64,000 nt of DNA. Origin: an uncultured Nocardioides sp. GTDB lineage: Bacteria; Actinomycetota; Actinomycetes; Propionibacteriales; Nocardioidaceae. The translations under genes were made by a program, and so were the position numbers. The notes under the pieces are model-generated. The model was given only the letters and a program-made list of their open reading frames with translations. It had not been told where the DNA came from and did no database searches. Shown here piece after piece: positions 33,856 to 42,678 of the stretch (positions within the stretch are counted from its first letter, which is position 1; every line of letters begins with the position of its first letter). The DNA is taken from assembly GCF_947488515.1 (NCBI RefSeq), contig NZ_CANKZF010000003.1, positions 186,001 through 250,000 on the forward strand, in the 5' to 3' direction.

Positions 33856-35355
33856 TCAGCTGCTGCCAACGCCGGCCTTGAGCTTCTCGAGCACCCGGTC
33901 GATGCTGAAGCTGGGTGGCTCCTGACGGGCCGGGAACTCGGCCAGGGTCGCGATCATCCGTGCGACGTACACCTGTGCCGGGATCGGCAACCAGGCGTGG
34001 TCAAGGCACCAGTCGTAGTAGGTGTTCGACGTGATGTCGGCGCGCTCGTAGGGGTCGGTGCGGAGGTTGAACATCTTCGGCACCCGCAGCTCGGTGAACG
34101 GTTCGGCCCACACCCGCAGCGTCCCGGTCGCACGTTGCTCGAGGAAGACCAGCTTCCAGTTGTCGTACCTCAGCGCGGTGAGGTCGCCGTCGTCGGAGAC
34201 GTAGAAGAAGTGCTTGCGCGGGCTCTCGTCCACCGCCCCGGTGATGTAGTCGAGCTGGTTGTGCCCGTCGAGGTGCACCTTGTACGTCGTGCCGCCCAGG
34301 TCGGTGCCCTGCTTCAGCCGGTCGGCGACGTCGGTGTCACCGGCCGCGGCGAGGAGGGTGACGAACCAGTCGTTGTGGCTGACGATCCCGTTCAGCACCG
34401 TGCCTGCCGGGATCCGTCCGGGCCACCGCACCACCGCCGGCACCCGGTACGCGCCCTCCCAGTTCGAGTTCTTCTCGCTCCGGAACGGCGTCATGCCGGC
34501 ATCGGGCCACGAGTTCATGTGGGGACCGTTGTCGGTCGAGTACATGACGATCGTGTCCTCGGCCAGCCCGTTGTCGTCGAGGAAGGTCAGGACGTCGCCG
34601 ACCAGGTCGTCGTGGTCGCACATCGTGTCGTGGTACGCCGACTGCCACCGCCCGGCCCGGCCGCGGCTGCCGTCCTTGACGTGGGTGCGGAAGTGCATGT
34701 GCGTGGTGTTGAGCCAGACGAAGAACGGCGTGTCGTCGGCCCGGGCGTCGGCCATGAACCGCAGCGCCTCGGGGACGACCTCGTCGTCGATGGTCTTCAT
34801 CCGCTCCTTCGTCAGCGGGCCGGTGTCCTCGATGCGCTGCGTACCGTCGCCGTTCGCCCACGCGTGGATGACGCCCCGTGGGCCGAAGTTCTTGCGGAAG
34901 TCGGGGAAGTCCTCCTCGGGCGGGTAGTCGTCGAGCTCCGGCTCCTCCTCGGCGTTGAGGTGGTAGAGGTTGCCGAAGAACTCGTCGAAGCCGTGCATGG
35001 TGGGGAGGAACTCGTCACGGTCGCCGAAGTGGTTCTTGCCGAACTGCCCCGTGGCGTAGCCGAGCGCCTTGAGAGCGGTCGCGATCGTGGGGTCCTCGGC
35101 CCTCAGCCCGACGTCCATGCCAGGCATCCCGACCTTGGTCAGGCCCGTGCGGTACGGGTTCTGACCGGTGATGAACGCCGCGCGACCCGCCGTGCAGCTC
35201 TGCTCGCCGTAGTAGTCGGTGAAGCGCACCCCCTCGTCGGCGATGCGGTCGATGTGAGGGGTCCGGTAGCCCATCACCCCGTCGCTGTAGCAGCTCAGGT
35301 TGCTCACGCCGATGTCGTCGCCCCAGATGATCAGGATGTTCGGCCTGTCCGCCAT
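33856..35355 (-). CDS. Type I (formylglycine-dependent) sulfatase
   Basis: A 499-residue arylsulfatase-family enzyme. The N-terminus RPNILIIWGDDIGVSN supplies two calcium-binding aspartates (Asp13, Asp14); Cys54 in EQSCTAGRAAFITG is the residue converted to formylglycine (CxAGR type); YSTDNGPHMNSW and the later lysine/histidine blocks complete the site. No Sec signal is seen, so the enzyme is cytosolic unless exported by another route. It heads a five-gene operon with its own activating enzyme next. AAGGAG precedes the ATG by 6 nt. The substrate (aryl, choline, sugar or other sulfate ester) cannot be told. Confidence 0.93.
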   Translation of the reverse strand: MADRPNILIIWGDDIGVSNLSCYSDGVMGYRTPHIDRIADEGVRFTDYYGEQSCTAGRAAFITGQNPYRTGLTKVGMPGMDVGLRAEDPTIATALKALGYATGQFGKNHFGDRDEFLPTMHGFDEFFGNLYHLNAEEEPELDDYPPEEDFPDFRKNFGPRGVIHAWANGDGTQRIEDTGPLTKERMKTIDDEVVPEALRFMADARADDTPFFVWLNTTHMHFRTHVKDGSRGRAGRWQSAYHDTMCDHDDLVGDVLTFLDDNGLAEDTIVMYSTDNGPHMNSWPDAGMTPFRSEKNSNWEGAYRVPAVVRWPGRIPAGTVLNGIVSHNDWFVTLLAAAGDTDVADRLKQGTDLGGTTYKVHLDGHNQLDYITGAVDESPRKHFFYVSDDGDLTALRYDNWKLVFLEQRATGTLRVWAEPFTELRVPKMFNLRTDPYERADITSNTYYDWCLDHAWLPIPAQVYVARMIATLAEFPARQEPPSFSIDRVLEKLKAGVGSS

Positions 35356-35428
35356 GTGGTGCTCCTTCACGGCTCGCACGTGGGACTCGTCGAAGCATCC
35401 AACGTCGGCGACCAGGCGGTCGCGTGCC

Positions 35429-35445
35429 TCACCCGGGAAGGGTGA
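35429..35445 (-). promoter_or_regulatory. TCACC-n7-GGTGA element before the sulfatase operon
   Basis: On the minus strand TCACC-CTTCCCG-GGTGA, 75-90 bp before the sulfatase ATG. It has the same arms and nearly the same 7-nt centre as the element before aqpZ. It may be an operator, or a terminator for the upstream peptidase remnant. Confidence 0.45.
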
Positions 35446-35460
35446 CTCTCCGGGCGGGCC

Positions 35461-35640
35461 TCAGTGCCAGCCCAGCGCCCGGAGCTCGTCCTCCTCGATG
35501 CCCATGGCATGCCCCACCTCGTGCACCAGCACCTTGCGCACCCGTGGCGCCACGTCCTCGGGGTGCTCGCAGACCGCGAGGATCGGGTTGCGGTAGAGCG
35601 TGATGGTGTCGGGAAGCGTGCCGGGCGCACGCCCGTAGTG
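35461..35640 (-). pseudogene. Remnant of a zincin-like metallopeptidase (Zincin_1)
   Basis: The last 60 codons of a DUF/Zincin_1 metallopeptidase are clear: LPDTITLYRNPILAV, the zinc motif VLVHEVGHAMG (HExxH) and the typical end EDELRALGWH. Family members are about 115-140 residues, with an N-terminal half that is missing here. Upstream of 35640 the same frame is only the antisense of the SnoaL-like gene, and no start codon fits. The gene therefore seems to have lost its N-terminal half, perhaps when the flanking SnoaL-like gene arrived. Confidence 0.6.
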
Positions 35641-35708
35641 ACTGGTCCGCGCGGAACGGCCTGGGACCTCGCCCTCGCCGGGGGATGTGCGACGTCGCAC
35701 CCGGCTCC

Positions 35709-35714
35709 TAGGCT
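35709..35714 (+). promoter_or_regulatory. -10 box, leaderless start of SnoaL-like gene
   Basis: TAGGCT, 7 nt, then the ATG at 35722. Confidence 0.6.
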
Positions 35715-35721
35715 CGTCGCC

Positions 35722-36135
35722 ATGCGCACGCTGCTCGAGCGCCTCACCGAAGCCCAGAACGCCCACGACGTCGACCTGTTCGCGTCGTGCTTCGCGCCCG
35801 ACTACCGGAGCGAGCAGCCGGCGCACCCGGGTCGCCATTTCACGGGGCGAGCCCAGGTCCACGAGAACTGGTCCTCGGTCTTCGCCGGTGTCCCGGACTT
35901 CCGGGCGGAGCTCCTGGCGACCTGCCGTGATCGGGACGTCGAGTGGGGCGAGCTCTCCTGGCACGGTCACCACAGGGATGGCGCGATCTTCGCCATGCAG
36001 GGGGTCATCATCGCCACGGTCCGCGACGAGCAGATCACCTCGGCCCGGTTGTACGTGGAGCCGGTCGAGCAGCACGACCAGGACATCGGGGCTGCGGTGG
36101 AACAGCTCTCCCGACCGCCCGGTGACGATTCCTGA
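35722..36135 (+). CDS. SnoaL-like/NTF2-fold protein
   Basis: A 137-residue protein of the NTF2/SnoaL fold: an N-terminal helix (LLERLTEAQNAHDVDLFASCF), the turn APDYRSEQP, the FTGRAQVHENWSSVFAGVPDF block and three long strands (WGELSWHGHH, AIFAMQGVIIATV, ITSARLYVEPVEQ). The group comprises ester cyclases, isomerases and many binding proteins; the reaction cannot be assigned. Start by leaderless -10 box. It precedes the cupin-nar operon by 136 bp on the same strand but probably has a separate transcript. Confidence 0.82.
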   Translation: MRTLLERLTEAQNAHDVDLFASCFAPDYRSEQPAHPGRHFTGRAQVHENWSSVFAGVPDFRAELLATCRDRDVEWGELSWHGHHRDGAIFAMQGVIIATVRDEQITSARLYVEPVEQHDQDIGAAVEQLSRPPGDDS

Positions 36136-36230
36136 CGTGCGTACTCCTCACGTCGTACGCCGATGGGACCTCCAGCCCGGGTCGCAAGGGACCTTCGACA
36201 CTCCCGCGGCGTCGCGGACCACAACAGCAT

Positions 36231-36252
36231 GCAGGCACGACCTCGTGCCTGC
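36231..36252. promoter_or_regulatory. Perfect 10-bp inverted repeat in nar operon leader
   Basis: GCAGGCACGA, CC, TCGTGCCTGC: a 22-bp palindrome ending 19 bp before the cupin GTG (36272). It is the best candidate operator or 5' hairpin for the cupin-nar operon. Two GGGACCT copies lie 40-75 bp further upstream. Confidence 0.55.
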
Positions 36253-36271
36253 CCACTGAAAGGACCCATCC

Positions 36272-36628
36272 GTGCACACCTCTCAGCCGACGCAGTCCCT
36301 CACCGCCCTGGTCGACGAGCTGTTGACCGAGGCAGGCTCGGCCTCCAGCCATCGAGCGGCGCGCACGATCTACGGCGGACAGGCACACGACCTGCGGCAG
36401 ACCGTCATCGCGCTCACCCGGAACGCCTCCTTGGGCGAGCACGAGTCGCCGGGCGAGGCCACCCTGCAGGTCCTCGCCGGGCAGGTGCGCCTGCAGGCCG
36501 GAGATGACGCGTGGACGGCGCACGCGGGGGACTACCTCCTGGTCCCGCCACGCAGGCACGACCTGCACGCCGAGGCCGACTCCGTGGTGCTGCTGACGGT
36601 CGCGACCCGTGGCACCTCGACCCGGTGA
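36272..36628 (+). CDS. Cupin-domain protein, first gene of nar operon
   Basis: A 118-residue single cupin. The fold is clear from LGEHESPGEATLQVLAGQVRL (motif 1; His and Glu are present as putative ligands) and DYLLVPPRRHDLHAEAD (motif 2). It ends 20 bp inside the start of narG, so it is co-transcribed and probably co-translated with the nitrate reductase. Small cupins of this kind are found near nar and stress genes and are proposed to sense or bind small molecules; the actual role is unknown. The GTG start has AAAGGA 7 nt upstream. Confidence 0.85.
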   Translation: MHTSQPTQSLTALVDELLTEAGSASSHRAARTIYGGQAHDLRQTVIALTRNASLGEHESPGEATLQVLAGQVRLQAGDDAWTAHAGDYLLVPPRRHDLHAEADSVVLLTVATRGTSTR

Positions 36629-39600
36629 CCCCTCGGCCGACGGCCGCAGGGTGCACTACGCGGAGGGTCCCGGGAGCGACGCTCTGCTGCGTGCAGGGCG
36701 GTTCTTCACGCGCTGGGAGGAGTCCGACGACGGACGTGCGGTGTTCCGGGAGGGCGGCCGCGCGGGTGACGTCTTCTACCGGGACAGGTGGAGCCACGAC
36801 AAGGTGGTGCGTTCGACCCACGGGGTGAACTGCACCGGATCGTGCTCGTGGAAGGTCTACGTCAAGGACGGGATCATCACCTGGGAGAGCCAGCAGACGG
36901 ACTACCCCTCGGTCGGCCCCGACCGTCCTGAGTACGAGCCCCGCGGATGTCCGCGGGGCGCTGCTTTCTCCTGGTACACCTACTCGCCGACACGGGTGCG
37001 CTACCCGTACGCGCGCGGGGTGCTGGTCGAGCTGTTCCGCGAGGCACGCGAACGCCTCGGTGACCCCGTGCTGGCGTGGGGCGAGATCGTCGGCGACCCT
37101 GAGAAGCGCCGGCGCTACCAACGCGCCCGGGGCAAGGGCGGCCTGGTGCGGGTCAGCTGGACCGACGCGATCGACATGGTCGCGGCCGCGCACGTCCACA
37201 CGATCAAGCACCACGGCCCGGACCGGTGCACCGGCTTCTCGCCGATCCCGGCCATGTCGATGGTGTCGCACTGCGTCGGCACCCGTTTCGTGCAGCTCAT
37301 CGGCGGCGTGATGACGTCGTTCTACGACTGGTACGCCGACCTGCCGGTCGCGAGCCCCCAGGTCTTCGGCGACCAGACCGACGTCCCGGAGTCCGGTGAC
37401 TGGTGGGATGCGTCCTACCTGATGATGTGGGGTTCCAACGTCCCCGTCACCCGCACGCCGGACGCGCACTGGATGGCCGAGGTCCGCTACCGCGGCACCA
37501 AGGTCGTCACCGTCAGCCCCGACTACGCCGACAACACCAAGTTCGCCGACGAGTGGATGCCCGCCCAGGCCGGCACCGACGCGGCCCTCGCGATGGCCAT
37601 GGGTCACGTGCTGCTCAAGGAGTTCTTCGTCGAGCGCCGCACGCCGTTCTTCGTCGACTACGTGCAGCAGTACACCGACCTGCCCTTCCTGGTCCGCCTG
37701 GACGAGCACGACGGTGCCGAGTCCGGACCCGGCCTGGTGCCCGGCAAGTTCCTCACCGCCCAGGACCTCGGCCGCACGGCCGACGAGGACCGGTGGAAGA
37801 CCGTGCTCCTCGACGGCGTGACCGGGGAGCCGGTGGTGCCCAACGGGTCGATGGGCTTCCGCTACGCCGCGTCCGGTGTCGGGAAGTGGAACCTCGACCT
37901 CGGGGGCGTCTCGCCCGTGCTGACGCTGGCCGGCGAGGGCAGCGAGGCGGTCGAGGTGCTCCTGCCGGCCTTCGTCGACGCCGACGGGTCCGGCTCGGTC
38001 CTGCGCCGAGGCGTGCCGGCTCGCCGCGTGGGCGGCCACCTGGTGACCACGGTCTTCGACCTGATGCTGGCCCAGTACGGCGTCGCACGTGACGGGCTGC
38101 CCGGGGAGTGGCCGACCGGCTACGACGACGCGGAGACGCCGTACACACCGGCCTGGCAGGCCGAGCGGACGAAGGTGCCGGTCGAGCAGTGCATCCGCAT
38201 CGCACGCGAGTTCGCCCGCAACGCCGAGGAGTCGGGCGGCCGGTCCATGATCATCATGGGCGCCGGCATCTGCCAGTGGTTCCACGGCGATGCGACCTAC
38301 CGCGCGATCCTGTCGCTGCTGATCCTCACCGGCTCGATGGGCCGCAACGGCGGTGGCTGGGCCCACTACGTCGGGCAGGAGAAGTGCCGCCCGATCACCG
38401 GGTGGATCTCGCTGGCCAACGGCCTGGACTGGAGCCGCCCACCGCGGACCATGACCGGTACGTCGTTCTGGTACATGCACACCGGCCAGTGGCGCGCCGA
38501 CGGCTACTCCGCGGACTCGCTGGGCTCGCCGCTGGCCAAGGGCCACCTGAGCGGCATGCACACCGCCGACACGATCGCCGAGTCGGCCGCGCGGGGGTGG
38601 ATGCCGTTCTACCCGCAGTTCGACCAGAACCCGATGGACGTGGCCGACGCCGCGACCGCGGCGGTCGCGGCCGGTGAGGCCGCCACCCCGGCGGCGTACG
38701 TCGCCGACGCGCTGGACCGCGGCGACCTCAAGCCGGCCATCGCGGACATCGACGCACCGGAGTCCTGGCCGCGCACGCTCGTGCTGTGGCGCTCCAACCT
38801 GTTCGGCTCGAGCGCCAAGGGCAACGAGTACTTCCTGAAGAACCTCCTCGGCACCCACTCCAACCTCCTGGGCACCGACGGCGAAGGCGGGGAAAACCCC
38901 GAGACCCCACGCCCCTCCCGGGTCGCCTGGCACGAGGACCCGCCTGAGGGAAAGCTCGACCTGCTGGTGAGCGCCGACTTCCGGATGACGTCGACGACGC
39001 TGCTCTCCGACGTCGTGCTGCCCGCGGCGACCTGGTACGAGAAGCACGACCTGTCATCGACCGACATGCACCCGTTCGTGCACGCGTTCAGTCCCGCGAT
39101 CGACCCGCCGTGGGAGGCGCGCACCGACTTCGAGGCCTTCCACGCCCTCGCCCGGCGGCTCTCCGAGCTGGCCGAGGAGCACCTCGGCACGCGCAAGGAC
39201 CTGGTGAGCGTCCCGCTGCAGCACGACACCCCGGGTGAGACACCACTCGACCCCGACCACACCCGCCCGGTGTACCAGGTGGTCGAGCGCGACTACACCG
39301 CGATCGCCGACAAGCTCGCCAGCATCGGGCCGCTCGCCGACTCCCTGGGCTTCACGGTCAAGAACGTCACCTTCGACGTCGGCGAGCAGGTGGAGGCGCT
39401 GGGCCACAGCAACGGCGTCATGTCCCACGGTGCAGGCGCTGGGCGCCCGGCCATCGACACCGACAAGAAGATGGCCGAGGCCATCCTGCGCTTCTCCGGC
39501 ACGACCAACGGCGCGCTCGCCGTGCAGGGCTTCAAGACGCTCGAGGAGAGGGTCGGGAAGAAGCTGCACGACCTGGCCGAGGGGTCGGAGGAGAAGCGGA

Positions 39601-40322
39601 TCAGCTTCGCCGACACCCAGGCGGCGCCGGTGCCGGTGATCACCTCGCCGGAGTGGTCCGGCTCGGAGACCGGCGGACGTCGCTACGCCCCGTTCACCGT
39701 CAACATCGAGCGCCTCAAGCCGTTCCACACGCTGACCGGCCGCATGCACTTCTACCTCGACCACGACTGGATGACCGACCTCGGCGAGGCCCTCCCGACC
39801 TACCGGCCACCGCTGGACATGCAACGGCTCTTCGGCGAACCGGCGCTGGGCCCGGACGGGGCGCTGCAGATCACGGTGCGCTACCTGACGCCGCACTCGA
39901 AGTGGTCCATCCACTCCGAGTACCAGGACAACCTGTTCATGCTATCGCTGAGCCGCGGCGGCCCCACCGTCTGGATGAGCCCGCAGGACGCCGGCGCGAT
40001 CGACGTGCACGACAACGACTGGGTCGAGGCCACCAACGCCAACGGCGTGCTCGTCGCCCGGGCGATCGTCAGCCACCGGATGCCGCAGGGCGTGGTCTAC
40101 GTCCACCACGCGCAGGAGCGCACCATCGACGTCCCGAAGTCGGAGGCCACCGGACGGCGTGGCGGCATCCACAACTCGGTGACCCGGCTGCTGGTCAAGC
40201 CCACCCACCTCATCGGCGGCTACGCGCAGCTGTCCTACACGTTCAACTACCTCGGCCCCACCGGCAACCAGCGCGACATGGTCTCCACGATCCGCAAGCG
40301 CTCGCAGGAGGTGACCTACTGA
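36609..40322 (+). CDS. narG: Respiratory nitrate reductase, alpha subunit
   Basis: A 1237-residue molybdo-bis-MGD enzyme of full length; it reduces nitrate to nitrite on the cytoplasmic side with electrons from NarH. The FS0 cluster ligands are His71, Cys75, Cys79 (STHGVNCTGSC) and Cys114 (RGCPRGAAF). The Mo ligand is Asp240 in SFYDWY, which places it in the Nar rather than Nap class. TDVPESGDWW and the C-terminal MDP-binding region are intact. No Tat signal, as expected for the inner-facing enzyme. GTG at 36609 lies inside the cupin gene without an obvious ribosome-binding site, suggesting coupling. Its stop shares one base with the narH start (TGATG). Confidence 0.97.
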   Translation: MAPRPGDPSADGRRVHYAEGPGSDALLRAGRFFTRWEESDDGRAVFREGGRAGDVFYRDRWSHDKVVRSTHGVNCTGSCSWKVYVKDGIITWESQQTDYPSVGPDRPEYEPRGCPRGAAFSWYTYSPTRVRYPYARGVLVELFREARERLGDPVLAWGEIVGDPEKRRRYQRARGKGGLVRVSWTDAIDMVAAAHVHTIKHHGPDRCTGFSPIPAMSMVSHCVGTRFVQLIGGVMTSFYDWYADLPVASPQVFGDQTDVPESGDWWDASYLMMWGSNVPVTRTPDAHWMAEVRYRGTKVVTVSPDYADNTKFADEWMPAQAGTDAALAMAMGHVLLKEFFVERRTPFFVDYVQQYTDLPFLVRLDEHDGAESGPGLVPGKFLTAQDLGRTADEDRWKTVLLDGVTGEPVVPNGSMGFRYAASGVGKWNLDLGGVSPVLTLAGEGSEAVEVLLPAFVDADGSGSVLRRGVPARRVGGHLVTTVFDLMLAQYGVARDGLPGEWPTGYDDAETPYTPAWQAERTKVPVEQCIRIAREFARNAEESGGRSMIIMGAGICQWFHGDATYRAILSLLILTGSMGRNGGGWAHYVGQEKCRPITGWISLANGLDWSRPPRTMTGTSFWYMHTGQWRADGYSADSLGSPLAKGHLSGMHTADTIAESAARGWMPFYPQFDQNPMDVADAATAAVAAGEAATPAAYVADALDRGDLKPAIADIDAPESWPRTLVLWRSNLFGSSAKGNEYFLKNLLGTHSNLLGTDGEGGENPETPRPSRVAWHEDPPEGKLDLLVSADFRMTSTTLLSDVVLPAATWYEKHDLSSTDMHPFVHAFSPAIDPPWEARTDFEAFHALARRLSELAEEHLGTRKDLVSVPLQHDTPGETPLDPDHTRPVYQVVERDYTAIADKLASIGPLADSLGFTVKNVTFDVGEQVEALGHSNGVMSHGAGAGRPAIDTDKKMAEAILRFSGTTNGALAVQGFKTLEERVGKKLHDLAEGSEEKRISFADTQAAPVPVITSPEWSGSETGGRRYAPFTVNIERLKPFHTLTGRMHFYLDHDWMTDLGEALPTYRPPLDMQRLFGEPALGPDGALQITVRYLTPHSKWSIHSEYQDNLFMLSLSRGGPTVWMSPQDAGAIDVHDNDWVEATNANGVLVARAIVSHRMPQGVVYVHHAQERTIDVPKSEATGRRGGIHNSVTRLLVKPTHLIGGYAQLSYTFNYLGPTGNQRDMVSTIRKRSQEVTY

Positions 40323-42004
40323 TGCGAGTCATGGCCCAGATGGGCATGGTGATGAACCTCGACAAGTGCATCGGCTGCCAGACCTGCTCGGTCACCTGCA
40401 AGCAGGCGTGGACCAACCGGGCCGGGACCGAGTACATCTGGTTCAACAACGTCGAGACCCGACCCGGGCAGGGCTACCCGCGCCGCCACGAGGACCCGGA
40501 GCAGTGGAAGGGCGGCTGGGAGCTCGACAAGCGGGGTCGCCTGCAGCTCAGGACCGGCGGACGCCTCAAGCGCCTGCTGTCGATCTTCGCCAGCCCGGTC
40601 CAGCCCGAGCTCGGCGACTACTACGAGCCGTGGACCTACGACTACAAGACCCTCGTCGAGGCGCCCCTGGGCGACGACTTCCCGGTGGCCCGCCCGAAGT
40701 CGCTGATCACCGGGGAGGACACGAAGGTCACGTGGTCGGCCAACTGGGACGACAACCTCGCGGGCGCCTCCGAGATGGGGCACCTCGACCCGATCGTCCA
40801 ACGGATCCGGCGCGAGTCCGAGGACAAGATCAAGTTCGAGTTCGAGCAGACGTTCATGTTCTACCTGCCCCGGATCTGCGAGCACTGCCTCAACCCGGCC
40901 TGCATGGCGTCCTGCCCGTCGGGCGCGATCTACAAGCGTTCCGAGGACGGCATCGTGCTGGTCGACCAGGACCGCTGCCGCGGCTGGCGCCAGTGCATCA
41001 CCGGCTGCCCGTACAAGAAGATCTACTTCAACCACAAGTCCGGCAAGGCCGAGAAGTGCACGTTCTGCTACCCCCGCATCGAGGTCGGCATCCCGACCGT
41101 GTGCTCGGAGACGTGCGTGGGCCGGCTCCGCTACCTCGGGCTCTTCCTGTACGACGCCGACCAGGTCACGGCGGCGGCGTCGGTGCCCGACGACCGGGAC
41201 CTCTACGAGGCCCAGATGGACCTCATCCTCGACCCGGAGGACCCCGTCGTCATCGCGGCAGCGCGGGAGCAGGGCATCCCGGAGGACTGGCTGGACGCCG
41301 CGCGCCGCTCCCCGGTCTACGCACTGGCGAAGAAGTACCGCGTCGCGCTGCCGCTCCACCCGGAGTACCGCACGATGCCGATGGTCTGGTACGTCCCGCC
41401 GCTGTCGCCGGTGGTCGATTTGCTCACCGAGCAGGGCCACGACGCCGAGGACAGCGACGTCCTCTTCGGTGCCATCGAGGCGCTGCGGATCCCGGTCGAG
41501 TACCTCGCCGAGCTCTTCACCGCCGGGGACACCGAGGTCATCGACGGCGTGCTGCGCAAGCTCGCCGCCATGCGCGCCTACATGCGCGGCCTCAACCTCG
41601 GCCGTGAGCCCGACGCGTCGATCCCCGCCGCGGTGGGGATGAGCGAGGAGTCGCTCTACGAGATGTACCGCCTCATGGCGATCGCCAAGTACGACGAGCG
41701 CTACGTCATCCCGAAGGCCCACGTCGAGCAGGCCCACGACCTGGAGGAGATCGGCTGCTCCCTGGACTTCGACGAGGGACCCGGCATGTACGACTCCGGC
41801 CCGTTCGGCGAGGCCAGCGGTAGACCGGTGCCGGTGGCGGTCGAGAACTTCCACGCCCTCAAGCAGCGCCAGAGCACCGACGCACCGGCCGGCGGCGAGG
41901 AGCTGCGCGGGAGGGTCAACCTGCTCAACTGGGACGGCAACGGCGCCCCACCCGGCCTGTTCCCGCCCAAACGCACCGACCCGCGCGAGGACGAGCCGCG
42001 ATGA
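40322..42004 (+). CDS. narH: Respiratory nitrate reductase, beta subunit
   Basis: A 560-residue iron-sulfur protein that passes electrons from NarI hemes to NarG. Four cysteine groups are visible, beginning with Cys16, Cys19, Cys22 and Cys26 (DKCIGCQTCSVTC), then CEHCLNPACMASC, CRGWRQCITGC and CTFC with later Cys. The Trp in CRGWRQC is the usual replacement that makes one cluster 3Fe-4S. Length and the conserved C-terminal region (IPVEYLAELFTAGD) are normal. It overlaps narG by 1 bp and narJ by 4 bp (ATGA). Confidence 0.97.
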   Translation: MRVMAQMGMVMNLDKCIGCQTCSVTCKQAWTNRAGTEYIWFNNVETRPGQGYPRRHEDPEQWKGGWELDKRGRLQLRTGGRLKRLLSIFASPVQPELGDYYEPWTYDYKTLVEAPLGDDFPVARPKSLITGEDTKVTWSANWDDNLAGASEMGHLDPIVQRIRRESEDKIKFEFEQTFMFYLPRICEHCLNPACMASCPSGAIYKRSEDGIVLVDQDRCRGWRQCITGCPYKKIYFNHKSGKAEKCTFCYPRIEVGIPTVCSETCVGRLRYLGLFLYDADQVTAAASVPDDRDLYEAQMDLILDPEDPVVIAAAREQGIPEDWLDAARRSPVYALAKKYRVALPLHPEYRTMPMVWYVPPLSPVVDLLTEQGHDAEDSDVLFGAIEALRIPVEYLAELFTAGDTEVIDGVLRKLAAMRAYMRGLNLGREPDASIPAAVGMSEESLYEMYRLMAIAKYDERYVIPKAHVEQAHDLEEIGCSLDFDEGPGMYDSGPFGEASGRPVPVAVENFHALKQRQSTDAPAGGEELRGRVNLLNWDGNGAPPGLFPPKRTDPREDEPR

Positions 42005-42678
42005 GGCTCCGACGCGGGAGGTCCGACCAGGCGGCACGGCAGCGGGCGCGCGTCGTACGGCAGGCCGCGTCGTGGTGCCTGTCCTACCCCGACGAGGTCC
42101 TCCTCGCGCGGGTCCCGGTGCTTCGGACGGCCCTGGCCGAGCACGAGGTGACACACCTCGACGCGCTGCTCGACGAGCTCGAGACGCTCCCTCTCGGCGA
42201 GCTGCAGCGCCGCTACGTCGACGTCTTCGACCTCTCGCGCCGCCACGCGCTCTACCTGTCCTACTGGACCGACGGTGACACCCGTCGCCGCGGCGAGGTG
42301 CTGGGTACCTTCAAGGCGGTCTACCGGGCCAGTGGGTTCCTCGTCGACACGGCAGGCGAGCTGCCCGACTTCCTGCCCATGGTGCTGGAGTTCGCGGCGG
42401 TGGCCGACCCGGAGGCGGGGGAGAGGCTGCTCCGGGAGTACCGCCCCAGCCTCGAGCTGCTCCGCATCGGCCTCGAGGAGGAGCGGAGCGGGCAGGCCAC
42501 CACGTACGCCGCCGTGGTGGCTGCCGTGTGCACGACCCTGCCGGGGGAGTCACCCGCCGACCGTGCCGCCGTCCAGGCGATGGTCGGGCCGCCTCCGATG
42601 GAGACGGTCGGCCTCGAGCCCTACCTCGGACACGACGACCCGCGGCTGCTGCCGCTCTCGCAGATCGGAGGGCGTTGA
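42001..42678 (+). CDS. narJ: Nitrate reductase assembly chaperone
   Basis: A 225-residue TorD/NarJ-family chaperone that holds apo-NarGH during molybdenum cofactor and cluster insertion. Recognisable blocks are WCLSYPDEVLL, RRYVDVFDLSRRHALYLSYWTDGDTR and the segment YRASGFLVDTAGELPDFLPMVLEFA. It is all-helical without membrane segments. Overlaps narH by 4 bp and narI by 1 bp, so expression is tightly coupled. Confidence 0.95.
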   Translation: MRLRRGRSDQAARQRARVVRQAASWCLSYPDEVLLARVPVLRTALAEHEVTHLDALLDELETLPLGELQRRYVDVFDLSRRHALYLSYWTDGDTRRRGEVLGTFKAVYRASGFLVDTAGELPDFLPMVLEFAAVADPEAGERLLREYRPSLELLRIGLEEERSGQATTYAAVVAAVCTTLPGESPADRAAVQAMVGPPPMETVGLEPYLGHDDPRLLPLSQIGGR

